Assembly (NCBI GenBank): GCA_000697055.1
Contig: JNDT01001197.1
Span: 1-47,017 of the forward strand
Source of the DNA: Saksenaea vasiformis B4078
Lineage: Eukaryota > Mucoromycota > Mucoromycetes > Mucorales > Saksenaeaceae
Direction of reading: 5' to 3'
Length of the DNA stretch: 47,017 nt
Below, piece by piece: positions 32,501-45,180 of this stretch. A model generated the notes under the pieces. That model was not told the DNA's origin. It saw nothing but the letters and a program-made list of their open reading frames with translations, and made no database searches. Position numbers and translations under genes: made by a program. Position 1 is the stretch's first letter. Each line of letters starts with the position of its first letter.

Positions 32501-33301
32501 AGATCTTGAATACACATTTGCGTCATCCAAATATTACTTTGCGTCGACACCACTTCAATCCTGCGATAAGCAGCAGCAGTTCTTTGCGCAGAGAAGCAGA
32601 TATCTTCACTTCTAAATCAAAGGTGCATTGCGCTGGTCCATTGTAATAGGTTCCCCAATGCACCAACCGGAACGCGTAAAATGGCAGTATTTAAAGGGAC
32701 GCATGGATCCCTTTTTTTTCCCCTTCGGCTCTGTTCATTTTACATCCGTGGTATGTAACTTTTGATGGAATATGCGTCCAGGATCACTCATGTCTTTTGA
32801 TGGATTGTTTAGCCTGTATGACCTCTGTCCCGAACGGTCTCGGCTGTGGTGGCGTCTTTATCCATCACTTAAGTAAGTAAAATAAATGTTGTCGCACTCA
32901 GCATCACTCATCTTGTACAATAGATCACTGGACGTTGTATCGCTCCAAGTCCTCTGCAGTGCGTTACAATTGGTCACGCTTCGTGCCAATCTGCTCGCTT
33001 CTCCCACCCCCACCCATCACGGTGCGGGTTGCGGCCCCCGTAAATTCACGGGAATACCCTTCGGGGGTAAGTAAAATGACATTCAAGTATTTGTTCCATT
33101 TACTAACCCTGAACAAATTTTTACGCTGTCTATATGAATTTCGCGTCCATCGAGGGGCCGCTTTGATGTAAGTAGTGTATGAATTTGTTGCCAACTTATG
33201 TATTAACGAACGCATATTTGATTCTTTTCTTAGCGTAAAAGTGGCTCCTCATGGGCGCAAAATTTATATAGATTAGCGTAAAAGTCTGTTCAATAAACAG
33301 T
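32501..33301 (-). repeat. Dispersed repeat family, full-length copy (about 800 bp), inverted relative to 20728-21527
   Basis: Colinear on the minus strand with the copy at 20728-21527, both beginning ACTGYTTATTGAACA and ending TGTGTATTCAARATCT. It shares TATATAAATTTTGCGCCCAT, the CTCTGCAGTGCG block, CATCACTTAAGTAAGTAAA and CATGCGTCCCTTTAAATACTG near 32690-32710. Flanks next to the two copies are unrelated, which supports an insertion rather than a large segmental duplication. Confidence 0.8.
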
Positions 33302-33793
33302 ATACTCCAGTTCCAAATTACTTGGAGTCGACTCCCAATAAGCTCTAAGTTGGGACGCGGCCCGTTTAGGTCCTGTGCGGTGAAATAAACCTTCTGCATC
33401 AGTTAAATTGCGCTGTGCTGCTTCGTTATCCCGCTTCATTGCGATGGAATCTCCAAATGTTCAATTTGAAAAAAAATATGTTTTGGATATGTGATGTGAA
33501 GGCATTCAAAGGGAGACAGTGATTCTTCTATTTTATGCGATTATAGGTGTTGTGTCCAGCGGAGGACCAGTCGCTGCAAGTAGAGTGAGTTTATTGTCAA
33601 ACCATGTACTGATGATCGTATACTAGTATCTTCCTTCGCAGAAACTTTACTCTCCACGGATGCAAGATTTCTGTATGTTGATGTGAAGTGACAATGGCGG
33701 ACTGCGGCTGGTCGCCCTTAACGGAGTACGAATTTAACAGGTTGACTCCAAGTTTCGCCGTTTCTGCATCCGGAAGACACATGATTCCTGAAG
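33302..33793. other. Upstream region of the FAF2-like gene
   Basis: 492 bp, no supported gene. A minus ORF (33597-33821) overlaps the start of the UBX gene and has no family features. Confidence 0.5.
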
Positions 33794-35544
33794 ATGGTCT
33801 CTCTCGAAACCCTTGACCCAAATCAAAAGAAAAAGTTGGAACAGTTCCAGGTGAAGCAACTCTTTATCTTTGCTGCAATGTTAAACTAGAAATCCTCAAG
33901 GCGATAACACGAATCGAAGATCTAAAACAATCTATTGACAAACTTGCAGAACACGACTGGGATGTAGAGGTAGTGGGCGCTTAGACCATTGCGCATTGAA
34001 ATAAACATGACTATATCTTGTTGTTAGCGGTCCGCTCAAAACGTCCTTGATAAGAAAGCGTCCTCCTCCTCCACGGCAGAAAGGTCTACGCCGCTTACTT
34101 CAACGACATCTTCACGATCTCCTCCCAACCCCGTCTACGCCCAGCGTTCTCGATTTCGTCTGTTCTCTTTTCTGACTTGGCCATTTGGCTTTGTCTGGAA
34201 CACAACATGGTCATTCCTTTCTTTTGCGTGTGAGTGAACGATTATGCAAGCATAAAAGACATTCACTGATAAGCTGGGGTTAGCTCACTTTCTTTTCCGG
34301 CGCTCTATTACGGCTCCGCAACGACAGCTTCCACGTACAGTGGCTGCCCGATTCTTGCGCGACTTTGAATCAGCGTACGGTGAAGTCCATCTGGATTTTT
34401 TCCAAGGTGGTTATCTCCAAGCGCTGGAAATAGCCAAAAAGGAATTCAGATTTTTATTGGTCGTACTACAAAGCGACGAACATGATGATACCAATGCCTT
34501 CTGCCGGTATAGTCGAGATGGATATGAATTCGAATGGGGACTGACATCAAAGTCAGAGACACACTAACGTCACCAGCGCTGGTCTCCTACATGGACCAGC
34601 ATCAGGTACTGGTCTGGGGCGGTAATGTGCGAGAAGCAGAAGCGTTTCAAGGTAGATGGGAGGATCAGTGAACAGCATGAAGCTGATATTGCTATCTCTA
34701 TTATTAGTGAGTGCCACGCTTCAAGCGACTGCGTACCCTTTCCTCGCCATCATTGCTCTTCAAGTTTCCAATGGAGCTGCTAACACTACTACTAGTAGTC
34801 AAAGAATGGCAGTAGTAGATCGTATTGAAGGTTTGACAACACCGGAAGATATCATTCGTCGATTCGATACGGCCCTGGAACGATACAGTCCGGCACTTCA
34901 TCGATTAAAATTGGAGCAGGAGCAGAGAGAACGGGAGCGGCAGTTGCGAGAAGAACAAGATCGAGCATATCGTGAGAGCTTGCGAGCAGATCAGGAAAAG
35001 GTTTAGTGCAGATCATCCTACTCGTGCTTGCTCACCAAATTATAGGAACGCAAGGCGAAAGAAGAAAGAGAAGCAGCCATCCGGGCATTGGAAGACAAGC
35101 AACGCTATCAAGAATTGCGGGAGCAACACATACGCTACCTTTGCCATCATCTACCGCCTGAGCCTACTGCGGATGAAGCAGGTGAAATCACAAAGATAAG
35201 CTTCCGACTTGCAAATGGCGAACGCGTTATTCGAAAATTTAGGGGTGATGAATCTATGGAGGTAGCATATTCTAATATAATAGACGTTATGCCCATCATC
35301 ATTTACTTTGTTGTGTTAGGTACTTTATCAATTTGTCGAAACATATCCATTGCTGAGTGCACACCGTTCTGTGGACGACGTAGCTGCCCCTGCAAACTAC
35401 CAACATAGATACCAATTCACCATCATTTCACCGTACCCTCGCGCGGTTTATCAACCAGATAACAATCGCTTGATACGTGATGAAAGAAGTTTATGGCCCA
35501 GTGCAACACTTATTGTAGATTCTGAAGCAGATGATGAGGAGTAG
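33794..35544 (+). CDS. FAF2: FAF2/UBXD8-like UBX-domain protein (ER membrane p97/Cdc48 adaptor)
   Basis: Exons: 33794-33850, 33901-33969, 34028-34229, 34284-34506, 34557-34651, 34708-35000, 35046-35261, 35320-35544; phases join, 459 residues. An N-terminal UBA-like helix pair (LDPNQKKKLEQFQAITRIED ... LAEHDWDVERSAQNVL) is followed by a Ser/Thr linker, a hydrophobic hairpin (FLTWPFGFVWNTTWSFLSFA, about 91-110), a UAS thioredoxin-like domain (FLRDFESAYGEVHLDFFQGG, DTNAFCRDTLTSPALVSYMD), a charged coiled coil (LRADQEKERKAKEEREAAIR) and the C-terminal UBX fold (ITKISFRLANGERVIRKFRG). Family members recruit Cdc48/p97 to the ER and lipid droplets for ERAD. Two acceptors (33900 and 34556) were picked over nearby AGs because only these keep family motifs in frame. 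The stop lies about 6 bp before a repeat copy. Confidence 0.9.
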
Positions 35545-35549
35545 AAAAT

Positions 35550-36355
35550 ATATGATTTTGGAATCCATTTTTGCGTCAGATAGGTATTATGAGACATTCA
35601 AGCCGAATAATTTTTGCACTGGAAGATGATAAGTCTTGGCGCTGAGAAGTGGTTCATTTTGCGTTAATCCAAGGAACAGTTTGCACCTGATTAACACCAT
35701 GTTTTCATTAAAGTGCTTCGGTGATGCATTTTTCAGTATCCTCTCGGAAAGCAGTAAAAATGTCTCACGATAAGGACAGGTTCCACCCAAAAATGATCCG
35801 TATTTAAAGGCACGGATGAATCATTTCTTTTTCTTTGGCTCTGTTTTTCAAGAAGGCATCCCCGGTAAGGATGTCAATTTATATACGTACAGGATTATTC
35901 ATGTTTTTATGTCTATTCTTTAGCCTGCATGACCTCTGTCCCGAACCGTCTCGGCTGTGGTGTAGTCCCTTGTTCACCACCAGGTAAGCAAGTATTATCG
36001 CAAATTGGGTTATCCAACTTTCACAACAGAACCTCGCCAGACGTTGCATCGCTTCAAGTCCGCTGCACGGCGTAAAAACCCAAACTGATACTTGCATCAG
36101 TATAATCTCCACTACCGCCCCCATCGCACCAGATGCAGGGTGGGATTCTGCCATTGGGTAGCTATGCCCTTCGGGGGTAAGTGAATTGGCACCAAAGTAT
36201 CTTCCATTTATTAACCGTGAATGAGTTTTTATGCTGCTCGAATAAATTTTGCGTCCATCTGGGGACCAAGTTGATGTAAGTGGAGTATTGTTTTATCGCC
36301 AATTTACATACTGATAACCGCATATTTCATCTCTTCCTTATCTGTTCAACATACA
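35550..36355 (-). repeat. Dispersed repeat family, near full-length copy of the second subtype
   Basis: Read on the minus strand it aligns with the copy at 45181-45846: CTTACATCAACTTGGTCCCC then AGATGGACGCA, a GCAGCATA block, CGCCGTGCAGCGGACTTGAA, TTGCATCGC inverted with GCGATGCAACGTCTGGCGAG, and the AGGTCATGCAGGCTAAA block. It shares its 3' half with the partial copy at 5395-5890. It fills most of the 994 bp between the stop codons of the convergent FAF2-like and ArfGAP genes. Confidence 0.78.
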
Positions 36356-36538
36356 CCTTAGAAGAAATAAAACGGAGCAATTCCGAATGTCCAGGTTGAT
36401 AAGATGGATGGCAGACATCGCAACGTTTCTTTCTTCGTTCTCAATGCATCTCTTAAGTAACATTTATTTTCGACTATTACTTAGATCTTGTGACATAGTT
36501 TACAGTGGTTCTATCTACAATGTTAGATTACTTTTATT

Positions 36539-39281
36539 TCACCTACTCAATGGCGGGCATTTCCTTCTACGAAAAACGTGCGGAAGACCTTTTGCTACAT
36601 TTTTTGAGTTAAGGTATGCCAATGCTTCGTCGTCGACCAGTTCTCCAAATCCCACCAGTTCAGCCACAGGACAGCCTGTGATAGGATCAACTTTGCCAGG
36701 ATCTGCGCCGTTCTGGATCAAAAATTCCGCCATAGGGAATATCTCTGAAGACTCCTTCGGCCGTCCATGGAGTAGTGAAAAATGAAGGGCATAAGATATT
36801 ATGTACTTGTCCAAGTTGTCTGAAGATCTTCGTTGGCGAACTCGTGCAGAAACTCTTCTGTTTTCGTCTACTTCTCCGTTTTCGTCAAGATATGGCAAAT
36901 CAAAGGTTTCATACGAACGACATCGCTGCGACAGATCCCAGCCAAAAATGGCAATTGGCGGTAGAATGTCCGTTTCTGGGCGCGTAGAATTTACATCGGC
37001 TCCCACAGCGAGTGCGTATGCTGCTTGTGGAATATTATCATGATCGATAGCATCAAAAAGAATACTATTTGCGTCTTGTTGCGAAGGAAGGGTTAGGAAC
37101 GCTCTCTCGACATATTTAGCGCGGATATATTTCAGCTTTGCACCACTTTCGGTATCAGGTTTCGGTCGGACGGTCTCCTCTTCGCTATGCTTGGGATCCC
37201 ATATCGCATTTGACCGTTCATTGCCCAGTGATTGAAGTAGCTCAATCATATCTGGTGTAAAGGATGCAATGTCTAGTCGTAAAGATCGTACTTTGGAAAT
37301 ATGAGTGCCAAGACTACGATGAAGACCAGAGCACTCTATTTTATAGAATTATGTTAAGCAGCTGTGGTGTATCTTTTCCTCTTACCAATGCAAAGTAGAA
37401 CACCAAGATTTAGCGAGCACCACTCGGGATTATTTGCGCCACAGTCCGCACATTTAGTATTAGAGGGGTCTTCACGTAATAGACATAAGAGAGACTGCAT
37501 ACTCGGCGCTGTTAATTTCGCCGGAAAATCTTTCGCATGATCGTTTTGGTTATTAGGAGCGATCGGAATAACTCGGCTTTTGCTCGCAGTGCAAGGTGGT
37601 GGAAGAACAGGAAAACCGCCCGCCTGATGGGAGTATCTTCGGAAATATCTTTCCTTCACCGCATGGGCATCATCTCTCAAACCGAAAAGTACTCCGCTTA
37701 ACGACCGTCTACGCTTTTTCCAAGATAACCGCCTTGTCAGAGCAGGATCTCTCACCTCGATCGGCTTGATGTCAATGCCATGGAAATTCGCAGAACTGCT
37801 CATGCCTGTTAGCACGCCCTCGATGGAATTGGAGATGGTCTCCAGCCAACTCAGCATCTCGCTTTGCGAGGTTGCTTGGTAGGTCCGGCGCAGATCAGGA
37901 GTAATGATCTCGAAGCAGAATCGGCGACCAGCCTGTCGCGCTTCGCGTACAGTGGCAAACTGCAGGTTGATTGGATCAATATGCTTTTCCAACTGGCGTT
38001 TCCAATTACGATACTCGTACAGCTTTCCGCAGCTAAGCACACACCAATATCTAGACAAAATGTGTGATTCATTCATCTGCGCATTATCACATGCCCATTG
38101 CCTTACTTGTGCCATACTGCGCCTGGTGTCTTGGATGCCTTGTCATATGTTCCTCCTCCCCTGGAAGGTCGGGATGTAGTATACAAAAAGCCCTCTTTTC
38201 GTCGATTACAATAATTTGCCGTTTGTGGTTGCTCAGTGATGGCATGTGATGCACCTGTTTCAACTACGCAACCGTCTACCGAGTTGGAATCCTCGCTGAT
38301 ACTAAGTTTGGTTGGGACAGGCGTTACTACGTCTCCTGCCAAATCAGGTGGTTCATGAGTGTTGACACTTGAACTTGTGGATACTCTGTCACGAGCAACA
38401 GCACCACCAATTTCCAGGATCTTTCTTTTTTCAGCTCGTTCCTTGTTGATTATCGCCTGTTCTTGCGAAGCCTTCGCCACAAAATCTTTAAGAGTCGCCA
38501 GTCCGGGACTTAACTGTTCCATTTCTGCGGCTACCGATCGATAGAAATCATACTGTCGTTGCTCATGTGACAACAAGTAGTATAGGACTTCGTTGTCCTT
38601 TTTACCACCTTGGAGATCCATCAGGAATGTGTAGTAATCAAAACGTGTTAAATCGTATTGACGTCTCCTTAATTCATATTCTGCGTCGCGCTCGCTTTGC
38701 TTAGGATCTGGACTTTTCTTCTTCTTGCTCAGATATTTGGAAAGATATGCGTAATAAGCTTTGCTTTGCTCCTCAAACTGCCGTCGTTTTGTCTCGACAG
38801 CTTTGATATCCATTTCGTACAGCTTTTGTAGAGGGTCGATAAGCTGAGATTGCATTGAGAAACCGAAACGTTCATATTTGTCATGCATTTTAGGCCAAGC
38901 TTCGTTCAAATACTGCGTAAACAGCACTTCTGCGGAGGGAATACCGCTGATAGCTTGGACAAATGCAGCATCGGCCTGCAGCAGTGCTTCTCTTGCTTTT
39001 AAAGAATCTTGTGCTGCCTTAAGGATCCGTTTTATACGGGTTTTCGATGCATGTGTACGCTTCTCCAGCTCAGCAATAGTTGCACGGAAAACGGGTCCAT
39101 CATCAAAGTCTTGATCTCCCAGGATATGGGGCCGCTGGCAGGCGGTGAAGCACTGTTTGGATGGTGGAGAATGATCTCTAGGAGAAGAGCGGTCTGGCTG
39201 AAAATAGGGTGGATTATGTAAGTCTTCAGATATGCGCGAGATCATTGTAATCGTTTGGACAAGAGCCGTATAATCGCCCAT
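36539..39281 (-). CDS. BAR-PH-ArfGAP-ankyrin protein (ACAP/centaurin-beta type)
   Basis: Exons 39281-38107, 38050-37386 and 37335-36539, joined in phase; 878 residues. Domains in order: BAR helices at about 60-290 (FRATIAELEKRTHASKTRIK, YLNEAWPKMHDKYERFGFSM, YDLTRFDYYTFLMDLQGGKK); a Ser/Thr-rich linker; a PH domain at about 370-485 (RRKEGFLYTTS, YWCVLSCGKLYEYRNW, RRFCFEIITPDLRRTYQATS); a second linker; an ArfGAP zinc finger at about 580-690 with C-x2-C-x16-C-x2-C (CADCGANNPEWC ... GVLLCIEC) and the catalytic Arg in SGLHRSLGTH; then ankyrin-like repeats (LFDAIDHDNIPQAAYALAVG, MAEFLIQNGADPGKVDPITG). It would stimulate GTP hydrolysis on Arf at curved, phosphoinositide-bearing membranes. The two introns flank the PH core and split the ArfGAP finger before GLHRS. 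Confidence 0.93.
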
Positions 39282-40971
39282 TTTTCATGCGAAAAAAAAA
39301 GGAAATCTCACTTATTCAGTTCGTGTGACTATTCAGGAATAAAAATTAGCCGCACCAATGTAACGCACTGGAAAACTCAATTGGACCATACAAGAAACGA
39401 TTCGACCGTATTTAGCAGGTAATTCAGTAGAACTATAAAGCATGTAGAAGTTGGAGTAACCTTGTGATATGAAATTTTCATACAGTGATTCGTGAGAGCT
39501 CCAGATGATGACGAATCGCAACTCCGCCCGATTTGGATCAAAAAAAATTGGAGAAACTGCCAGATGACCCAGTTCAACTCAACCATGAAACATCACCAGT
39601 GTATGCGAGGCATGCACCTGTAGGACTATCCACAACTCGGAAGAGATATCTCAGAAGTAAAACGAATACTTCCTTGGTTGAGGAAGCATTATCGTTTACG
39701 AGCAATAAAACCATGCCTCCATAATTTATTGTTGATTCATATAAAAACTGGCTCAGCAACATTGAGTAGGACGAATCAAAGCGGATAAAGGAAATTGTCA
39801 TAGCAAAGCGTAATTCAATCTTAATGGGGACCGAATAACGTCCATAAAGAAATGGAGTTATCCTTATGCTTGCTTGTGATTTGGTCGCACTTAAATTTTT
39901 TCATTCATAGCATGGACAAATGTACGACCTTCTGCACTTCAAGTAAATGTTGAGGAACAAAAAATTCATTACATTTCTATGAGAGCGGGTAACAATCCAT
40001 ACTATGCTTACAAAACAGACAGCGCTAGCCTCTATGTTAGTAAGTTTATACCAGGAAGATTGTACTAAGGAAGCGTAGAGCAGTAGCCGGTCAAGTCAGT
40101 TCAACTAACTGCCCCTTTGATGATTAACAAGCAGATTGGTGTACCGTTGGAAGCTAGCAGTATGACGAAGGATCGTTATAAACGTTCCACTATCTTCAAA
40201 TTATTATAGACTGTAACGCAAACAGCGCGAGATCTCAGAAATAGAATGCCCTGACCTTTCGAAGGATTACGAAGCAGAGGTAGTTCGTGGAGCTATTTTA
40301 CACAAAAACTGAGATGTGGTGCATGCCCTTGGAGTATCGCCAAAATATCCTGATTAATGTATGGACTTGGCAGAAACAAATCGGAACACAAGCGACTTGT
40401 TTGGAAGAGGAAAATAAAGATACAATATGCTCGATTTTGGCAGGTTATCTATTACACTCGCCATTTTCAATGCATAGCTATCATTTTCGTACCGAACTAT
40501 TCTACTGAAGATATGCGATAGGGTTCTACGTTGTCGTCGAATTGCTGTTGTCGCACGAGAGAGAGACGTTACCACTGGATCCTCGTCATTTTCTTTCATG
40601 TCAATCAAGGGTAGCTTGTAGCAATGTATAATCAGTTTGCTTCAAAAACATGTATCTTTTTTTAGTAACGTTTCCATGCTATCTGTTATTGAAAGCGAAG
40701 AATCACCGACGTACTTATGGTTTGAACTTCTTACATGCGAGCATGATCACAATGAAAGGAAATATCCAAGTTGACAACTAAACCTGGAATGTGTCCGATA
40801 GCATTAAGGACTAGCAGTATTAAAATAGCTACCTATGCGCAAATGAAATCAATAGAATTGCATGGTTTTTTAAAATCGCGTCAAATGGTCCAAAGAATAA
40901 CATAATCAGAAAGTGAGACGAGAGAAATCATGCCAATGATAAAAGAAGTCAAGTTTACTGTATTATAAAGG
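39282..40971. other. 1.7 kb intergenic region with no supported gene
   Basis: Carries the ArfGAP promoter next to its start and the 3' flank of bystin. All ORFs are under 90 codons, overlap on both strands and lack family features. I found no copy of the dispersed repeat and no RNA gene. Confidence 0.45.
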
Positions 40972-42728
40972 TTAATCCATCATTAAATCGTCTCCGTCCG
41001 TCATCATGACATCTCTTGCTGAGGAGTGGGCGATTTCGCGACGCACTTCAGGCGAGATGGCATGATGGAACTTGGACTTAATGACAGTCAAAATAATTTC
41101 TTTTTGTTCAGGAATCAAATCTTGTTTATACCTAAACGATATGCATATTAGTAAAGCTTGGCCGGTGCTTATTTAAATTTCTCCGGTACCTTTGCACGAA
41201 GACGAGCATGGACTGATGCCACAAGACAGGCATTTCACGAGGATCGTTCTGGAAGCGATGGAAATGTTCGACTACCGAGTCGACTACTTTGTATGGTAAA
41301 GCATACTTCTTGTCAAGGAGAATGCGGATGAATAAGCTGTTGGGGCCGGTGTATTCCATCTCTGCCAGACGCATGATCGCAGCGGAAGAATGCAGAACTG
41401 GAACAGACACTTTAGAAAGAACGCTGCCAACGACAGCTGCTTCCTTTAATGTACAAGTGCCGGAATCGCAGAGAGGGAAAAGGATGCCCTTGAAGAAGGG
41501 ACCAGGTCGGTACAGCGCCTTCTTCAATGCCAGGTACAGATGGTAATGGAGTGTCTTGTTTTCCTGGATATAATCTCGCACACGATCCAATAGTACCAAC
41601 GAAAAGTACCTATCCAACCATGTCAGCCCAATGTCTATCATATTAGGACAAGAAGATGTACCTTTGCGTTTGATTTCTTTTCAAGTTCGAAACAAACATG
41701 CGTGTAGCTTCATAGGTCGCGTGGGGAGTCCATGTCTCCGGTCTGGTCAAGTATAAGATTTCTTCCCAGTTAACCAAGGATGGGATAATCTTGAACGCCT
41801 TGGGCAATTTACCAGATTTATAGCGGCTTAACAACTCACCAATCCTTTCAAAAACCCATATAAGACTCAATGATCCAAATCTAACGCGCACACTCACTTT
41901 GTATAAACTTCAACAACCTTTGGGTTCAAAGATGGCGATAACCCGTTCGGATCCTCTGCAGGAAATGGTTAGCCTATCTGGTCGTGTCCTTTTTTTCCCT
42001 GAACAACAGTACCTTCATTATTTCTTCGTTCTTCTGCTTCATTCTTCTCGTTAATCTTTTCCATGATAATGTCTGCTAACGTTCTTCTTTCTTTTGGTGC
42101 ACTGGGTAAAAACTTATCCAACACATCGGCGTCTTCCTCTTCAAGCTCTAATTCTTCGAATTCACCGTATTTATCAACATCCTCCAATTCCTCATCACTA
42201 GGGTCGAAACCCAATGGAAACTTCTTCTGTTTACGGCTGGGTGCTCTAAACGCCAATTCGAATAGAAGAAATAAAAATCAGCTCATGTCCCTTTTTAACG
42301 TCAAACCCGTTAACGTTATAACTTTTTCACTGCAATGCTAGGTTTGAGAACCTTCAGGCGTATTTTGTCCTGCGGTTATAGCAATAACGGAGTTCGACTG
42401 TGGTTATGTTCCTACTACTCACGGTGCTTCTTCGGGATCCTCTTTCGATTTCTCGATCTGTTCTTGTTGTTCTCTAGCGATCTTCAAAATTTTCTTCGAC
42501 AATTTGGGATCTAAATATTCCTATGGAGCCCATAAGTTCCCGGTCCATGGAAAACAAGTGACTTCGTCAAGGTGTGCCTACATCGATCTCCTCTTCCTTG
42601 CCATTACGATCAACAAATTTCTGTCTCGGAGCTTTTCGCCGGGAGTTTTGATCAGGGTTGTCGGCAAGTTGCGCATGTAGAGGGTCATGGCGTTGTACTT
42701 TGTTTTTTCTTGTAGTGTCCTTTCCCAT
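40972..42728 (-). CDS. ENP1: Bystin / ENP1, 40S ribosome biogenesis factor
   Basis: Exons: 42728-42582, 42520-42423, 42245-42013, 41955-41898, 41844-41662, 41609-41190, 41131-40972; phases join, 432 residues. The basic N-terminus ([20 protein letters not shown]) precedes an acidic segment ([20 protein letters not shown]) and the conserved bystin domain: [140 protein letters not shown]. Bystin binds pre-40S particles in nucleolus and cytoplasm and is needed for 20S pre-rRNA formation and export. The second intron, at 42246-42422, is longer than the others (177 nt); a hidden small exon there is unlikely because phase is kept. Confidence 0.95.
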
Positions 42729-43489
42729 GTCGTCTTAATGTCGCGGAAAAAAAAGGGGATCACACAAAAGAACCTTTTTTTTCCTCGTCTTTTTCCTCAG
42801 TCACATTAAGTGGATAGTCACAACATTGCCAATCGGACTTGCAGAATCGGTAATGCTGATTGCGTCCACAATCAAACCTATGTTCATATCTTTCATACTA
42901 CCTTAACAAAAAAAGTCTAGTTCAAGCTTTAGATGCAGGAACATCTGTGCTACAAAAGAAACGTAAAAAAAAATTATTGACCACAGCACCAGCACTTTGT
43001 CTACCTGGAATTTGCTGACTGCGAAAAGAAAGGCCGCTTTATAGCAGAGCTATCATCTTTGCTCTGTTGACTGTTACTTTACAGTGCCTATAGTTTTTCA
43101 ATGCTTCTAGAATTACAGGCATGAGGAAGACACCATGTGTAACGTATCGAAAAGTCCTCACATACCTCAATACCCGTTTGTTTCCTGTCGGAGTAAATCG
43201 TTCTCCTACAGGTGGTACGTTTGAACCAAAAAATTGGAATTTTTAAAAGGCTGCTACAAGTTTAATGTGGATCCCAAGGACAAGTTTCCAATGATGCGCC
43301 TGTCTTAGCAAATATAGCAAGGTATTTAATGCATTTCAATGGCAATGCATCCAGCGTCGTACCACATTGGCAGATGACTTCCATATGCGGATGATTTTTC
43401 ACAGATACCAGCTGCATATGACTCATCTAACAACAGCATCGACAACAATAACAATTATTTACAAGAACAGAAGCATCCAGATTTATGGA
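42729..43489. other. Intergenic: bystin promoter and 3' flank of the F-box gene
   Basis: 761 bp, no gene supported. T-rich stretches (42772-42782) lie just upstream of the bystin start on its promoter side. Confidence 0.5.
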
Positions 43490-44782
43490 CTATCTTAAAG
43501 ACACAACAAGACGAGGTATCCTCTTAAAGTCCTTCATGGCATAGCTCGGCAGGTCTCGACATCCTGAGACATCCAGTGAGTTTAGGCGTTCTAATTCTAT
43601 CAGGTACGGCAAGGAATTGGTAGTAATATTTGCATTGTAGGACAAATCCACCGTCTCCAGGATAGAGGACGAACGGAGAAACGCACATATGCCAGCTTCC
43701 GAGATGCTTGAACATCTATCCAGATTGAGTACCCGTAATCGGGGCGCACCTAAAGACACCAAAACAAATGCAGAACTGTCCGTCAATTCGCGATTTACAC
43801 CGAGGTCTAGCACTTCTAGTGTAAGATGATGCCGTATAAGGAGGGGTATCAAGACATCGTCTGTGAGATTGACATCGCGTAAAATGCATTCAATCATGCC
43901 GGTACTGACTGAATCTTCATGGACTTGTTTTAAAGACCGGTGCCACATTCGGTTTTCCAAATCCAAATGATACGGATCAACGTAGATTCCTTGGATCTGT
44001 GGACAGTGTTCCTGGATCAGTTGACAGACGGCACGGATGTCTTCAATTATGTTGCCATACATAATAAGCCATTTTAGCTTGTGGCACCGAGGAAGGATGC
44101 GTGACAACGTGACACGAGAAAGCTTGCCGCTACCCACATGAGAGATATCAAGCACAGACGTATTCATACGGGTTCTTGTTGACTGCATTTCCTCGGCGAT
44201 TTCAAAGCCTTCATAACCTCCCCTTAGCGATAGATGTGTTAATGTCGGACAGAACAACGACGTCCAATCAAACGCAGCCACCATGGGCAAGCCGCTACAG
44301 TTTTCGAGCCGCAGATGGATCAGACGATGGCCGACGGTTTTGAGCATTCGTAGGAAAGTTTCTTGATGAATTCCACACAGTATAAACTCTTTAAGATAAA
44401 GAGATGATATAACTCTTTGAGCGTCCCGCATTCAAGACCTATGTTCTCTCCTTCCGTTTTTGTTACCCAAACTTCTCAGGGATCTGCAATCGTATTGGAT
44501 AAACGTTTCAAAAATAGACTTCAATACGTCTTGTCGAGCATAAACCGTAAATCGGTTGATAGACTGTGCCGTATGCCTTGATATGATTTTTTTGAATGTA
44601 TGATTGACCGAAACCAGGAAACAACGCGCAAAATCTAGATCTTTCCATAGTTCTGGCCACGATAATACCCATGTACACCATCTGTGGGATACCTGCAAAC
44701 AAACTAGGTAATCCTGAAAAGACAGATGCAGGAAGATATGACGCGCAAGTTCAGGAGGAAGCAATGAAACAAAATCAATCAT
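43490..44782 (-). CDS. F-box / leucine-rich-repeat protein
   Basis: Exons 44782-44467 and 44412-43490. The acceptor at 44413 was chosen because it alone gives the right phase (G|TT) and keeps LRSLVISSLYLKEFILCGIH in frame; 412 residues. The N-terminal F-box is LLPPELARHIFLHLSFQDYL through WPELWKDLDF (about 8-52). At least seven leucine-rich repeats follow, such as HLRLENCSGLP, THLSLRGGYEG, LKWLIMYGNII, LEVLDLGVNRELTDSSAFVL, LRVLNLDRCSSISEAGICAF and LETVDLSYNANITTNSLPYL. F-box/LRR proteins join SKP1-CUL1 ubiquitin ligases and pick substrates through the LRR arc; CUL1 in turn needs the NEDD8 system (UBA3 in this window). The substrate cannot be inferred. Such genes are a large family in Mucoromycota. 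Confidence 0.88.
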
Positions 44783-45180
44783 CCTAGATGGAAGAGAAAA
44801 AAAAAAGAGAGAGAGTATAACATTCAATAATGCGTGGATTTTCTTTAAATCACGCAATGAGAAAAATAATAATAATAAAATAGCGCTCTCTCTCTGTTTT
44901 CCCATGCGTACCGTAAATTTCCGTATGTATACAACTCCTTGTGTTTTAGTCGTTTTGTAATGCGTTAAGTACACTATGGTAATGAAGAATTTTTCTTTCT
45001 TCCGAGAATGAATATAGGAAAACTGTTAAATAGCAAAGCACACGCCAAATATGGTCATTTACTAAAACGTTTCAGTAACACAAACCAATAATCAACGGAG
45101 ACCAGTGGTGAGCGCATGTCATCGTGAGCATCCGCATTTTTTAAAAACTCTATTTTGATGGAGTTGTAGTTTAACGTTTT
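44783..45180. other. Upstream region of the F-box gene
   Basis: 398 bp. Contains a GA-rich run (44788-44817), an (ATA)n stretch near 44866-44880 and a CT run near 44884-44898 close to the start codon; no gene. Confidence 0.5.

Noticed and set aside
36539..37249. A separate ankyrin-only gene at 36539-37249
   Set aside because: It joins in phase to the ArfGAP exon ending at 37386 through an intron at 37336-37385 and completes the C-x2-C of the ArfGAP finger.
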